Of a DNA stretch of 64,000 nt, positions 9,797 through 18,889 are shown one piece after another. The first letter of the stretch is position 1. Each line of letters starts with the position of its first letter. The stretch is taken from positions 62,001 through 126,000 of the forward strand of contig JNJD01000012.1 of assembly GCA_000702685.1 (NCBI GenBank), in the 5' to 3' direction. The position numbers were made by a program, and so were the translations under genes. A model generated the notes under the pieces. The model had not been told where the DNA came from. It saw only the letters and a list, made by a program, of their open reading frames with translations, and made no database searches. Source of the DNA: Lachnospiraceae bacterium AC2028 (GTDB taxonomy: Bacteria; Bacillota; Clostridia; Lachnospirales; Lachnospiraceae).

Positions 9797-9823
9797 ACTA
9801 TAATCTAAAGCGCTTTACGTCAA
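9797..9823 (-). promoter_or_regulatory. Candidate promoter of the GT-C-like membrane protein
   Basis: On the minus strand TTGACG (9818-9823) and TATAGT (9797-9802) are 15 bp apart, which is shorter than ideal. A perfect AAAGCGCTTT palindrome (9807-9816) fills the spacer and could be an operator. Confidence 0.35.
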
Positions 9824-9852
9824 TATTTTTTCGGATAATAGTACGGAAAAGA

Positions 9853-9880
9853 AAAAGGTGCGGAAGCTTCCGCACCTTTT
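9853..9880 (-). terminator. Terminator of the glgC-glgD operon
   Basis: A 28-bp perfect palindrome, AAAAGGTGCGGAAG joined to its complement, sits 12 bp past the glgD stop and ends in a T run on the minus strand. Confidence 0.8.
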
Positions 9881-9891
9881 ATCCATATTCA

Positions 9892-11013
9892 TTACATCAC
9901 AAATCTTTCACGCTGCTCCACAACAACCTTGATCCTGCCGTCCTCTCCGCGGTGGACTTCTCCGCCGTTAACGGTCGAGTGGCTCTCGACGATACAGTTT
10001 TCTATGACGGCATTGTCTCCGATATAGACGTCGTTCAGGATTATGGAATTCCTGATAATCGTGTTGTTGCCGATATAACTCGATTTAAAGAGCATCGAAT
10101 TCTCCACGACACCGTTGACTATGCATCCGCTGGATACAAGAGCGTTTCTCATCTGAGCGCCCGGATTGTATTTTGCGGGAGGAAGATCGTCAACCTTCGA
10201 ATAGATATTAGGATATTCCTTGAAGAAATAATCCCTTACCTCAGGTTTTAAGAAATCCATATTGGTGTCGAAATAATCTTCCACGGATGCGATGTTCTTC
10301 CAATAGGTTCCGATCTTGTAGCCGAAGATCCTCTTCACATCACGGTATCTGATGATGACATCGCGTACGAAATCGTATCTGTCTTCTTCCGCACACTTTT
10401 CGATCATATCTATGAGGAGTCTTCTGCGAATGATATAGATGCCACAGGAGATGGTGCGTGTCTTGGGCTGAAGAGGTTTTTCCTCAAATCCCACAACCCT
10501 CATGTCCTCATTCATCATGATGGTTCCGAAACGGGACATATCGGTTTCTTCCGGCATATCCTTGCAGACCACCGTGATGTCGGCTTTCTTGTCGACATGG
10601 AATTCGAGAAGGGTATTGAAATCCATCTTATATACGCAGTCGCCGGGAGCGATGATCACGTAGGGCTCATGGCTCTCCTTAAGGAATCCGAGATTCTGAT
10701 AGATGGCATCCGCGGTCCCTCTGTACCAGCTGCTGTTATCGGATGTCATAGCGGGAGTCAGGACAAAAAGTCCGCCCTGTTTACGTCCGAAGTCCCACCA
10801 CTTCGATGAATTCATATGCCTGTTGAGACTTCCCGCATTGTATTGCGTAAAGACCGCAACCTTCTGGATATGGGAATTGGACATATTACTCAAGGTGAAA
10901 TCTATGCTTCTGTAGCTTCCCGCAATGGGCATCGCACACACTGCCCTTCTCTGGGAAAGCTCATTCATTCTGTGATTGTTACCGCCGGCTAAAATAATTC
11001 CGATTGCTCTCAT
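9892..11013 (-). CDS. glgD: Glucose-1-phosphate adenylyltransferase subunit GlgD
   Basis: The protein has 373 residues. In Firmicutes GlgD pairs with GlgC to make the ADP-glucose pyrophosphorylase that commits glucose-1-phosphate to glycogen. The nucleotidyltransferase fold is visible from IGIILAGGNNHRM, and a left-handed beta-helix lies at the C-terminus. The signature loop is altered compared with GlgC (LAGGNNHRM instead of [10 protein letters not shown]), as expected for this regulatory, poorly catalytic subunit. It starts 10 bp after glgC and is followed by the operon terminator. Confidence 0.93.
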   Translation of the reverse strand: MRAIGIILAGGNNHRMNELSQRRAVCAMPIAGSYRSIDFTLSNMSNSHIQKVAVFTQYNAGSLNRHMNSSKWWDFGRKQGGLFVLTPAMTSDNSSWYRGTADAIYQNLGFLKESHEPYVIIAPGDCVYKMDFNTLLEFHVDKKADITVVCKDMPEETDMSRFGTIMMNEDMRVVGFEEKPLQPKTRTISCGIYIIRRRLLIDMIEKCAEEDRYDFVRDVIIRYRDVKRIFGYKIGTYWKNIASVEDYFDTNMDFLKPEVRDYFFKEYPNIYSKVDDLPPAKYNPGAQMRNALVSSGCIVNGVVENSMLFKSSYIGNNTIIRNSIILNDVYIGDNAVIENCIVESHSTVNGGEVHRGEDGRIKVVVEQRERFVM

Positions 11014-11023
11014 ACTCTCCTCC

Positions 11024-12292
11024 TTACTCTTCCGCAGTTATAAGTGACCTGCCCGAAGGAAGACAATTATCGGGGTAATCTGTTGCAGTGGTTTCTCCGT
11101 AAACAACGGAATTCTTGCCGATGCGGACGCCGTCCGGGATCGTACTCTTTTCACCGATGGTGACAAGACCGTCAGTATAGATCTGAGGTGCGGTATCATT
11201 GGGAACCTCATCTCCGATTCCCATAACGACATTGTTACCGACCGTTACCTTCTCGGCTACTATCGCTTTGGTCAGCTCACAGTCATCACCGATCACGGAT
11301 TCGTTCATTATGATCGAATCCCTTACGATGGTGCCTTTGCCGATCCTTACGCCGCAGCCGATGACGGAATTGTAAACCTTGCCGTAGATCTCGCTTCCGA
11401 CACCTATGATACATTTAGATACTTCGGATTCAGAAGAGAAATACTGGGGAGGCTGGATATCGCTCTTGGTATAGATCTTCCAATACTCTTCATAGAGATT
11501 GAATTCGGGAACTATATCGATGAGCTCCATATTGGCCTGCCAGTAGGAATGAAGTGTTCCGACATCCTTCCAGTACGAATTGAATTCATAGGCATAGAGT
11601 CCGGCACCCTTATCCCTGCAATAAGGAATGATGTGCTTGCCGAAATCGAGGTTGGGCTGATCTTTGAGTGCGATCATTCCGTCCCTTAATGTCTTCCAGT
11701 TGAAGATATATATACCCATGGATGCAAGATTCGATCTGGGATTCTTGGGCTTTTCCTCGAAGTCCACGATACGCCTGTCGTCATCGGTGATCATGATGCC
11801 GAAACGGCTTGCTTCCTCGGTGGGCACGGGCATGACCGCTATGGTAAGATCGGCACCCTTGGACTTATGGAAGTCGAGCATCACCTCATAATCCATCTTG
11901 TAAATATGGTCACCCGAAAGGATCAGAACATAATCGGGATTGTAATTCTCGATATATTCCATGTTCTGGTAAATTGCATTTGCGGTACCGGAATACCACT
12001 CACTTCCCTGAACGCTCTCATAGGGAGGGAGCACCGAAACGCCGCCGATATTCCTGTCGAGATCCCAGGGGATACCTATTCCGATATGGGAATTGAGCCT
12101 GAGAGGCTGATACTGAGTCAGGACACCGACCGTATCAACACCCGAGTTGATACAGTTGGATAACGGAAAGTCTATGATCCTGTATTTTCCCCCAAAGGAA
12201 ACAGCGGGCTTAGCCACCTTGGATGTGAGCACTCCCAGTCTGGATCCCTGTCCGCCTGCCAGAAGCATGGCTATCATTTCCTTCTTTACCAT
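11024..12292 (-). CDS. glgC: Glucose-1-phosphate adenylyltransferase GlgC
   Basis: The protein has 422 residues from ATG 12292, placed behind AGGAGG at about 12303-12308. A longer frame to 12379 lacks a ribosome site. It makes ADP-glucose from ATP and glucose-1-phosphate in the cytoplasm. Visible motifs are [12 protein letters not shown] (nucleotide loop), [11 protein letters not shown], the GTANAIYQN segment and [13 protein letters not shown] (metal-binding Asp), followed by a beta-helix of hexapeptide repeats. It is the first gene of glgC-glgD. No glycogen synthase or branching enzyme lies in the window. Confidence 0.95.
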   Translation of the reverse strand: MVKKEMIAMLLAGGQGSRLGVLTSKVAKPAVSFGGKYRIIDFPLSNCINSGVDTVGVLTQYQPLRLNSHIGIGIPWDLDRNIGGVSVLPPYESVQGSEWYSGTANAIYQNMEYIENYNPDYVLILSGDHIYKMDYEVMLDFHKSKGADLTIAVMPVPTEEASRFGIMITDDDRRIVDFEEKPKNPRSNLASMGIYIFNWKTLRDGMIALKDQPNLDFGKHIIPYCRDKGAGLYAYEFNSYWKDVGTLHSYWQANMELIDIVPEFNLYEEYWKIYTKSDIQPPQYFSSESEVSKCIIGVGSEIYGKVYNSVIGCGVRIGKGTIVRDSIIMNESVIGDDCELTKAIVAEKVTVGNNVVMGIGDEVPNDTAPQIYTDGLVTIGEKSTIPDGVRIGKNSVVYGETTATDYPDNCLPSGRSLITAEE

Positions 12293-12442
12293 GTTAGCGA
12301 ACCTCCTGAAATATGAAAAACTGCACTTTTTCGAAATAATCCGACAAATTCTTGGAATACGTTTTCTATTAGAATCCATCAGCGATTTCGACTACTGCAT
12401 ATATGTACTATACCATTATAATCTGAAAAATTAAATAGTTTT

Positions 12443-12469
12443 CTCATAAATTGTTAGACAATTTATGAG
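12443..12469. promoter_or_regulatory. Perfect 12-bp dyad between divergent glgC and bioY
   Basis: CTCATAAATTGT and its exact complement are separated by TAG. No gene converges here, so a terminator is unlikely and an operator is more plausible. A glgC -10 (TATAAT on the minus strand, 12415-12420) lies 23 bp away, with only a poor -35 next to the dyad, which would suit an activator-dependent promoter. The rest of the 380-bp intergenic stretch 12293-12673 holds the bioY control region. Confidence 0.45.
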
Positions 12470-12529
12470 CTTTTAAAAAATTCACTATATCTTGTATCAA
12501 TCGCTTGAAAAAGACACAAGGAAGTTCAA

Positions 12530-12560
12530 TTGTTAACCTATATGACTGTGTGGTTGACAA
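12530..12560 (+). promoter_or_regulatory. BirA-type biotin operator
   Basis: TTGTTAACC-N13-GGTTGACAA matches the known Firmicute BirA box (TTGTTAACC, 13-bp spacer, GGTTAACAA) in all but one base. It overlaps the -35 element of the bioY promoter, so biotin-loaded BirA would block transcription of the biotin transporter. Confidence 0.85.
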
Positions 12561-12582
12561 TCGGCCGTCCGGATGTTAATAT
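12554..12582 (+). promoter_or_regulatory. bioY promoter
   Basis: A perfect TTGACA (12554-12559), a 17-bp spacer and TAATAT (12577-12582) lie about 90 bp before the bioY start. The -35 is inside the right half of the BirA operator. Confidence 0.8.
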
Positions 12583-12673
12583 CTCATTCGTTCGCATCCG
12601 CTTTCGTCCCGAAAACGAAAAACTCCACCTAAGGGCGGTACGGATAATCTTCAAAAAAGGAAAAGACATTATC

Positions 12674-13219
12674 ATGAAAACAAACAGGCTCTACAGCACA
12701 ATATACATCGGACTCTGCGCGGCACTCACAGCCGTCTGCTCACAGATACAGATTCCCGCGGCGGTTCCCTTTACGCTCCAGACCTTCGCGGTATTCCTTG
12801 CCTGCGGACTCCTCGGAGGTAAAAGAGGAACCGTATCCGTCCTCATCTACATTCTTCTGGGTGCGGTAGGTCTTCCGGTATTTGCCGGTTTCAAGGGCGG
12901 AATAGGTGCGCTCCTCGGAACGACCGGCGGATATATAATCGGTTTTCTTTTTACCGCACTCGTTATGTGGCTGTTTGAAAAAGCTCCCGGAAAAAAAATG
13001 ATCCTTCTGGGGATCTCGATGATATGCGGCCTTCTTGTCTGCTACGCTTTCGGAACCGCATGGTTCATACTTGTTTACACCAATACAAAAGAGCCTGTCG
13101 GAATAATGACGGCTCTTTCATGGTGTGTATTTCCTTTTATCATTCCCGATATGGTCAAGATCGCACTGGCACTGGCTCTTACGTCCAGGCTCAGAAAGCT
13201 CATTACTTTCAGAACATGA
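12674..13219 (+). CDS. bioY: Biotin transporter substrate-binding subunit BioY
   Basis: The protein has 181 residues with about six membrane segments. BioY is the S component that binds biotin in ECF-type uptake. The family signature is clear in TAVCSQIQIP, PFTLQTFAVFLAC, GLLGGKRG, YILLGAVGLPVFAGFKGG and GGYIIGF. The start is ATG 12674; an upstream extension would cross the promoter. The energising EcfA/T genes are not nearby, as is usual for group II ECF transporters. The BirA box upstream supports the substrate. Its 3' end overlaps the convergent kinase gene by 11 bp, leaving no room for a terminator between them. Confidence 0.95.
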   Translation: MKTNRLYSTIYIGLCAALTAVCSQIQIPAAVPFTLQTFAVFLACGLLGGKRGTVSVLIYILLGAVGLPVFAGFKGGIGALLGTTGGYIIGFLFTALVMWLFEKAPGKKMILLGISMICGLLVCYAFGTAWFILVYTNTKEPVGIMTALSWCVFPFIIPDMVKIALALALTSRLRKLITFRT

Positions 13220-14210
13220 TCTTAACGGTTGTGCCTTCACCTTCCTCCGATTCCATTGCGATGTCGTGTCCGAGGCGGAGGCACAGCTTTTTGCACAGGT
13301 AAAGTCCTATCCCTGTGGATGCCCTTCCCGTCCTTCCGTTGCTTCCGGTAAAGCCCTTGTCAAAAGCACGGGAGATCTCGGCGGACTTAATTCCGACACC
13401 GTTGTCGGAAATGTTCAGAACTTCCCTTGCGTTTTCCTCGGTCATATAAAAAGACAGCTTCAGGTTTCTGTCACCGGATGCGTACTTGATACTGTTATCC
13501 ACGATCTGGCTGACAATGAACGCAAGCCACTTTCCGTCGCTTAAGATCTTCTTTCCGCCCTGCAGGTCTCCCATATCTATCGATGCATGCATGGGAATGA
13601 GAGTCTTTCGTCTCTTTGAGATCACTCCCTTTATAATCTCGGACAGCTCTGTCTCTTTTATGAAAAAGTCCTTCTCGACATTGGAGCTTCTCGCATAAAA
13701 GAGTGCCTGCTCCACATATCCTTCGATCCTGTCAAGTTCATCCGCAATCCCGCTTTCGGCCACCGTAGCATCGCCGTGATTTTCGATCATCATCTTCGAA
13801 GCGGATATAGGGATCTTCACTTCATGAACCCATGTCTCGATATAATCCCTGTATTCCTCCGAACCTCTGCGGTAATCCGCAACGTTATCGCTCATCGACA
13901 CTTCCGCTTTCTTAAGCACCGACATGAGCATTTCGGCTTCCTGTGAATCAGGTTTTTCCATCACTTCGGATATCAGATACTTTTTATCAAGGGTATCTAT
14001 CTTACCCTGTACATCGTCGAACATATGCTTAAGCTTCCGGTAATCGATATACAGGCAAAAGAAAAAACAGAATATGCACGCGAGAGCCACATAGATCATA
14101 AGAGGTGCGGAGCCTCCTATGGTCAGCAGAAATATATCCGTGGTCACTGTCAGAAAGAGACACGCGATAACGTGAAAGATATGTTCTTTTATGTATCCGG
14201 GAAAACTCAA
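13209..14210 (-). CDS. BceS-like sensor histidine kinase
   Basis: The protein has 333 residues. Two N-terminal membrane helices (about residues 13-60) are joined by only a few external residues, the intramembrane-sensing architecture of BceS kinases, which sense through their partner ABC permease. The phosphoacceptor is His129 in ETWVHEVKIPI. The HATPase domain shows VDNSIKYA (N box), NISDNGVGIK (G1) and TGIGLYLCKKL (G2). The start overlaps the response regulator stop by 4 bp. The operon is of the peptide-antibiotic detoxification type (bacitracin, lantibiotics); the actual inducer is unknown. Confidence 0.9.
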   Translation of the reverse strand: MSFPGYIKEHIFHVIACLFLTVTTDIFLLTIGGSAPLMIYVALACIFCFFFCLYIDYRKLKHMFDDVQGKIDTLDKKYLISEVMEKPDSQEAEMLMSVLKKAEVSMSDNVADYRRGSEEYRDYIETWVHEVKIPISASKMMIENHGDATVAESGIADELDRIEGYVEQALFYARSSNVEKDFFIKETELSEIIKGVISKRRKTLIPMHASIDMGDLQGGKKILSDGKWLAFIVSQIVDNSIKYASGDRNLKLSFYMTEENAREVLNISDNGVGIKSAEISRAFDKGFTGSNGRTGRASTGIGLYLCKKLCLRLGHDIAMESEEGEGTTVKIMF

Positions 14211-14914
14211 TTCAGCAGATACCCCATTCCTCTTTTGGTGGTTATCGCATCACTTATGCCGATCTGTTCAAGCTTGGACTTAAGACGTGTCATATTGACC
14301 GTGAGAGTATTGTCATCCACAAACGCTTCATTGTCCCACAGCTCCTCCATTATCTTATCTCTCGAAACGATGCTTCCCTGCTGCGCCATGAGAAGCCTGA
14401 GTATATGGAATTCATTTTTTGTAAGTTCGACTTCTTCCGTTCCTTCGGAACTTATCCTTCCCTTTGACAGATCGATCCTGAATGTCTTGCCGCCTGCGGT
14501 TCTGATCTCTTTTGCATCCGCAGCTGCGGAAGCGTAAACTCTCTTAAGCACGCTTTCGATCCTCGCAAGGAGTATCCTGGTGTTGAAAGGCTTCGGAACG
14601 AAATCATCGGCACCGCTCTGTATGCTGATAAGCTCCGTCAGTTCGCTGTTATCGCTCGTGATCATAATGACAGGGACTCCGGAATGATCCCTGAAGGCTT
14701 TGCATATCCTTATCCCGTCAAATCCGGGAAGGGATATATCAAGCAGCAAAAGTGACAGATCCGCTTCAAGGAGCAGATCTGTCATCTCATCTTCACTCAT
14801 TCCGGCATATCTTTCGGGAGTTATGAACTCCGCTTCATATCCGTTCTTTTCAAGAAAAATCTTTAATTCGGAACCGATCTTGAGATCGTCTTCCAATATT
14901 CCGATCCGGTACAT
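14207..14914 (-). CDS. BceR-like OmpR-family response regulator
   Basis: The protein has 235 residues. The receiver domain shows the acidic pair in GILEDDLKIG, phosphoacceptor Asp59 (LLLLDISLPGFDG), ITSD and the KPFNTRIL lysine. A winged-helix DNA-binding domain occupies the C-terminus (VELTKNEFHILRLL, MTRLKSKLEQIG). It is coupled by overlap to the kinase gene and follows the permease gene by 19 bp. A BceR-type box near 18826 is a likely target. Confidence 0.92.
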   Translation of the reverse strand: MYRIGILEDDLKIGSELKIFLEKNGYEAEFITPERYAGMSEDEMTDLLLEADLSLLLLDISLPGFDGIRICKAFRDHSGVPVIMITSDNSELTELISIQSGADDFVPKPFNTRILLARIESVLKRVYASAAADAKEIRTAGGKTFRIDLSKGRISSEGTEEVELTKNEFHILRLLMAQQGSIVSRDKIMEELWDNEAFVDDNTLTVNMTRLKSKLEQIGISDAITTKRGMGYLLN

Positions 14915-14933
14915 GGTTTCATCTCCGTGAATT

Positions 14934-16925
14934 TTATATACCGACTATTTTTCTACATCCCTCATAGGTTGTCAAGAAATAACCGCCGTATATCAGTACC
15001 ATTATGAAAAGAGAAAGCACGATACCCTGCCCCATATTGATCATGCCGATGGAACTCATGAAGCCTTTGACAAAGCTTACGCCTGCCAGGGTATTCAATA
15101 TCGCGATGACAAGAGGGAACATGAAGAACGAGAACACTCTTACGAAAAGGGCTTTCTTTCTCTCGGGTCCACTTGTACCGATATTCCTGAGTATCGTAAA
15201 GTGCGACGCAGAGTCGATGGAATCGGAAAGCATCTTGAGTCCTATGATCGCAGCGCTCGATATGACGAAGACGATGCCCAGATACAGGACCACGAACACA
15301 ATGATGACCGTTATGCTGATGCTGCTCGTCCTTATGCTTTTCTTTGTCGTATAGAAGACTGCGTTCTCTCCGATCTCATCAAGTATTCCGGTCATTCTGT
15401 CACCGGCTTCCTCACTCAGATAATTTGCCGCGATAAAGTTGCTCACGACTTCAAGAGTACAGTCCGGTGAATCAAGAACTCTGTCGGGAAGAACAACTAT
15501 GCCTAAGTTTGCCTCCAGACCCGACATGAGAACGCATTCGGGAATAACATGATCGTATGCGGGATGAAGCTCCGTTCCGGATACGGTAAGAACATTTCCT
15601 TCCTCAAGCGATCTGTTCACTATCTCACCGAGCAAATCGAAATCAAGGATGAACGCATATTCATCATCTTCCATCCGGAGTCTGCCGCGTCCGTACATAT
15701 CCTCGATCATGTTGTAATCGGACAGTCTCATTACTCCGACCATCGCACCCCAGTCAGCCATCCTGAAGTTTTCGGTGGCTTCGGCTTCATGGTCTCCGAG
15801 CAATGCGCTGACCGTAACATCGCTTCCCTTGCTTATGGGAATCTGAATATGATCGGCCGCCCACTCATCCATAGGGATCCCATTCTCCTCAAAAAACGCT
15901 TCGGGCGAAAGAGAGAAAAGATCCATCGTTATATCCACGGGAGTAATATTTCCGAGTCTTGTGTTGACGTAATTTCTTATCGAAAAGCCCGTAGAGAAAA
16001 ACAGCAGAGCAAGAAAAAGAAGAAGGGATATGACCGCCATCGATATCGAAGATGTGCCTATACCCGAAGTAAACTGTCTTACAACGAATGCATTAAGTCC
16101 CCTGCGGTAAAAACTGTTGCAGGATGAGCAGGCTTTCTGCAAAAAGCCTCCGGCCGAACGGAAGAACATGAATGTTGATACAAATCCTATCACAATGCAT
16201 GCAAGGAATCCGTTCCGGGTCAGGTCCTCTCCGAAGAACCCTATGCGGATCCAGACATATATGAAGCATGCGGCCGAGATCACGAAAAGGATAACAGACA
16301 GACCGGTGTTCCTGAGAACGGTCTTCTCACTCTTTTTCGCTGCGGTGAGAAGATCTATGAGCTTATTCTTCCTGACGGATCTTTTGTTGAGCAGGAATAC
16401 GACTATATAGATTCCGATGAAGCACAGGAGAGTCATCACAAGCGCCCTTCCCGATATATCGAACCTGAAATCGGAAAGGTCCATGACGAACATCTTGGCG
16501 ACAATGACCGAAAGACACTGCGACGCCACCACGCCCAAAGCTATTCCGATCACGAGTGAAAAGAAACCGACAATGCAGGTCTCATACAAAAGAATGCGGG
16601 ATACCTTTGAAGGGCTCATTCCGAGCAGCATATAGATGCCGAATTCCTTCTTGCGTCTCTTGATCAGGAAATTGTTGGCGTATATTATCAGAAGCCCGAA
16701 GATGATCGCAACGGCTACGGAAACCATTCCGATGACCTTGACGAAATTCTGTACCGCTGCATTCGAAGAACACATGGCTTCCTTCATCATTCCCTGCGTT
16801 CCCACGGCGTTGAACATATAGAATATGGTGACGCCAAGTATAAGAGTGAAGAAATAAATCGAATAATCGCTGCGGCTCTTCCTGATGTTCTTAAGCGCTA
16901 TGTCAAACGATCTCATCGAGCTCAC
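14934..16925 (-). CDS. BceB-like ABC transporter permease
   Basis: The protein has 663 residues with about ten membrane helices, and a large extracytoplasmic domain of about 200 residues between helices VII and VIII (from STGFSIRNYVN to TTKKSIRTSS). That is the hallmark of BceB permeases, which bind the antimicrobial peptide complex and signal to the kinase. The N-terminal FtsX-like segment contains IKRRKKEFGIYMLLGMS, the typical cytoplasmic coupling region. The gene overlaps the end of the ATPase gene by 23 bp. Confidence 0.92.
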   Translation of the reverse strand: MSSMRSFDIALKNIRKSRSDYSIYFFTLILGVTIFYMFNAVGTQGMMKEAMCSSNAAVQNFVKVIGMVSVAVAIIFGLLIIYANNFLIKRRKKEFGIYMLLGMSPSKVSRILLYETCIVGFFSLVIGIALGVVASQCLSVIVAKMFVMDLSDFRFDISGRALVMTLLCFIGIYIVVFLLNKRSVRKNKLIDLLTAAKKSEKTVLRNTGLSVILFVISAACFIYVWIRIGFFGEDLTRNGFLACIVIGFVSTFMFFRSAGGFLQKACSSCNSFYRRGLNAFVVRQFTSGIGTSSISMAVISLLLFLALLFFSTGFSIRNYVNTRLGNITPVDITMDLFSLSPEAFFEENGIPMDEWAADHIQIPISKGSDVTVSALLGDHEAEATENFRMADWGAMVGVMRLSDYNMIEDMYGRGRLRMEDDEYAFILDFDLLGEIVNRSLEEGNVLTVSGTELHPAYDHVIPECVLMSGLEANLGIVVLPDRVLDSPDCTLEVVSNFIAANYLSEEAGDRMTGILDEIGENAVFYTTKKSIRTSSISITVIIVFVVLYLGIVFVISSAAIIGLKMLSDSIDSASHFTILRNIGTSGPERKKALFVRVFSFFMFPLVIAILNTLAGVSFVKGFMSSIGMINMGQGIVLSLFIMVLIYGGYFLTTYEGCRKIVGI

Positions 16926-17673
16926 CTCCGAGAACAGTCGTCACATCAACGATCCTTCTGAAGAAATCCTTCCTTGACTCCTTCTCTTCCTTCACGATCT
17001 CGGTAAAGATCTGTCCGTCCTTGATGAAAAGAATGCGGCCGGCGTAGCTTGCGGAAAACGTGTCATGCGTGACCATCAGGATCGTCGAGTTTCTCTCGGA
17101 ATTAAGCTTGCCGAGACTTTCCATCAGTGCCTTGGAAGATCTTGAATCAAGCGCACCCGTCGGTTCATCCGCAAGAACAAGCTCGGGATCCGTAACGACG
17201 GCCCTTGCCGCTGCCACTCGCTGTTTCTGTCCTCCGCTCATCTCATACGGAAATTTATCGAGTACATCCTCTATCCCGAGAAGCCCCGCGATATCGCCTA
17301 TCCTGTCATCGATCTTCGCGGCATCCTCGCCCCTCACGGAGAGTGCAAGAGCAATGTTCTCACGTGCGGTCATGGTATCCAGGAGATTAAAATCCTGAAA
17401 GATGAAACCGAGACACTCCGCACGGAAACGGTCAAGCTCCTTCCCCTTAAGGTCCGCGATGTTCTTATCCCTGATCAGCACTCTTCCCGCAGAAAGTGTA
17501 TCTATCGTGGATATGCAGTTTAAGAGCGTGGTCTTTCCGCTTCCGCTCGCGCCCATGATGCCGACAAATTCTCCTTCGCTCACGGTAAAGCTAAGGTCAT
17601 TTAAGGCAGCGGAAATATTTCCCTTGTTTCCGTAATATTTTTCTGCATTTTGAACTTCCAGTATGACTGACAT
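16903..17673 (-). CDS. BceA-like ABC transporter ATP-binding protein
   Basis: The protein has 256 residues. It is a MacB/LolD-type ATPase with [12 protein letters not shown] (Walker A), [18 protein letters not shown] (Q loop), [14 protein letters not shown] (signature), [16 protein letters not shown] (Walker B and D loop) and MVTHD (switch His). It energises the BceB-like permease encoded immediately downstream. The start at 17673 follows CCGGAGGAAAG. Confidence 0.95.
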   Translation of the reverse strand: MSVILEVQNAEKYYGNKGNISAALNDLSFTVSEGEFVGIMGASGSGKTTLLNCISTIDTLSAGRVLIRDKNIADLKGKELDRFRAECLGFIFQDFNLLDTMTARENIALALSVRGEDAAKIDDRIGDIAGLLGIEDVLDKFPYEMSGGQKQRVAAARAVVTDPELVLADEPTGALDSRSSKALMESLGKLNSERNSTILMVTHDTFSASYAGRILFIKDGQIFTEIVKEEKESRKDFFRRIVDVTTVLGGELDEIV

Positions 17674-17692
17674 TTCTTTCCTCCGGGCAGCT

Positions 17693-17717
17693 GCCTGCCG
17701 GATGATCTCCGGCAGGC
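17693..17717. other. Strong hairpin between the DUF4003 gene and the ABC ATPase gene
   Basis: A perfect 10-bp stem, GCCTGCCGGA with its complement, encloses a 5-nt loop and lies directly upstream of the ATPase ribosome site. The T run (GCTTTTT) follows on the plus strand, so this is not a canonical minus-strand terminator. It may be an RNA-processing or expression-balancing element within the operon. Confidence 0.5.
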
Positions 17718-17737
17718 GCTTTTTCGATTAATACTTA

Positions 17738-18718
17738 TCAATGTGATGCGTTTGAAGCGGCGGATATTGCTACGACGATCATCATCACTTCCATTGCGAC
17801 GATCGTCTGAATGGTCTCGACAATGATGGGATTCTTCATTCCGTTTCCGGATACGCCTTCGCATTCGGCTACAATGAGCGCAGCAAGCATGAGTCTGTCG
17901 GATCTGCCCATGACGGACATTCCCATGCCCTTCAGGCTTGCAAGATAACGCTCGGTCTCACAGATCTCCTTAACGAGTGCATCGTGATCCTTACCGGTTC
18001 CGATGAGTGCTCCGATGGAAGCAAGACCGTACTCTTTGCTGTATTTTCTGTGATTTGCCCTGAAAGCTCTGTAGATCTCCGCAGCTTCCCTGCATTTATC
18101 CTCCGAACTGCCTTCCTGAAGAACAAGCACCTCGGCAAGTCCCTGGACGGAATCGGAATATGTCCTGAATTCCTTCTTAAGAATCCTGTAGGATTCTTCC
18201 ATCTCGGATACGATCTCGTCAACGCTCTTATCGGTCATTGCAAGGCATACCACCATGGGCATATCATCGTTTGCCGTGAGCATGGGATGCTCTTTCTTCA
18301 TGCAGGTCATTATATCCCTGAACTTGCCGATTATGGCATCCGCGTCGGACATACGGCCGGCATCGACAATGTTGGCTGCGGCGATGACCATATAGGTGTC
18401 CTTGACGAAACGGCCTTTCTTGATCTTATCGTAAAGAGCCTTCACATCCCTGAAATACTTTTCGGGATCTTCCGAAAGTGCCATTCTGGTCACAAGGAAA
18501 AGTCTCTCGCTGCTCCTGAAGGGAGAAAAGGCACCGGTGTTCTTCTTGATGATCGAAAGGCATTTCTTCATCCTCTCAACATCGGCTTCCTTATCCTCGG
18601 AAGTATATACCATGCTCGAAAGAACGCTCATGAGCTGGTAATCCCATACGAATTTCTTGTGGATGCGGTTCTTATTGTCAGCAAACAGTTCACATTTTCT
18701 GATCACTTTTTCAGTCAT
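17738..18718 (-). CDS. DUF4003 family protein
   Basis: The protein has 326 residues from ATG 18718, behind AAGGAG. It is predicted cytoplasmic and mostly helical. I recognise the DUF4003 family pattern: an N-terminal segment (VIRKCELFADNKNRIHKKFV), central helical repeats and a hydrophobic C-terminal tail (IVAMEVMMIVVAISAASN). The family has no established biochemical role. Here it is the first gene before the Bce-type ATPase (64 bp, with the hairpin between), and the BceR-type box lies in front of it. This suggests a link to the envelope stress module, which is inference. Confidence 0.75.
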   Translation of the reverse strand: MTEKVIRKCELFADNKNRIHKKFVWDYQLMSVLSSMVYTSEDKEADVERMKKCLSIIKKNTGAFSPFRSSERLFLVTRMALSEDPEKYFRDVKALYDKIKKGRFVKDTYMVIAAANIVDAGRMSDADAIIGKFRDIMTCMKKEHPMLTANDDMPMVVCLAMTDKSVDEIVSEMEESYRILKKEFRTYSDSVQGLAEVLVLQEGSSEDKCREAAEIYRAFRANHRKYSKEYGLASIGALIGTGKDHDALVKEICETERYLASLKGMGMSVMGRSDRLMLAALIVAECEGVSGNGMKNPIIVETIQTIVAMEVMMIVVAISAASNASH

Positions 18719-18825
18719 TTTCTTTTCTCCTTTTCTTACCTTTGTCAGGGAAATCACATCTCCCTTACAGGTATGAGAATACAACCGTAACGGATATATT
18801 CACATCGAATTGTCTTACCTTTACC

Positions 18826-18839
18826 TTACAGTTTTGTAA
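18826..18839. promoter_or_regulatory. BceR-type operator box
   Basis: TTACA-GTTT-TGTAA fits the TNACA-N4-TGTAA inverted repeat described for BceR-like regulators. It lies about 108 bp upstream of the DUF4003 start, in the promoter region of the five-gene module. No clear promoter hexamers were identified next to it. Confidence 0.6.
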
Positions 18840-18845
18840 GATTGA

Positions 18846-18873
18846 AAAAGGGCGTACGGATGACCGTACGCCC
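18846..18873 (-). terminator. Terminator of the dnaD-dnaC-prs unit
   Basis: The stem GGGCGTACGG-ATGA-CCGTACGCCC (18850-18873) is followed on the minus strand by CTTTTTC. It lies 17 bp beyond the prs stop. Confidence 0.8.
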
Positions 18874-18889
18874 GGGCATTTGAAAACTG

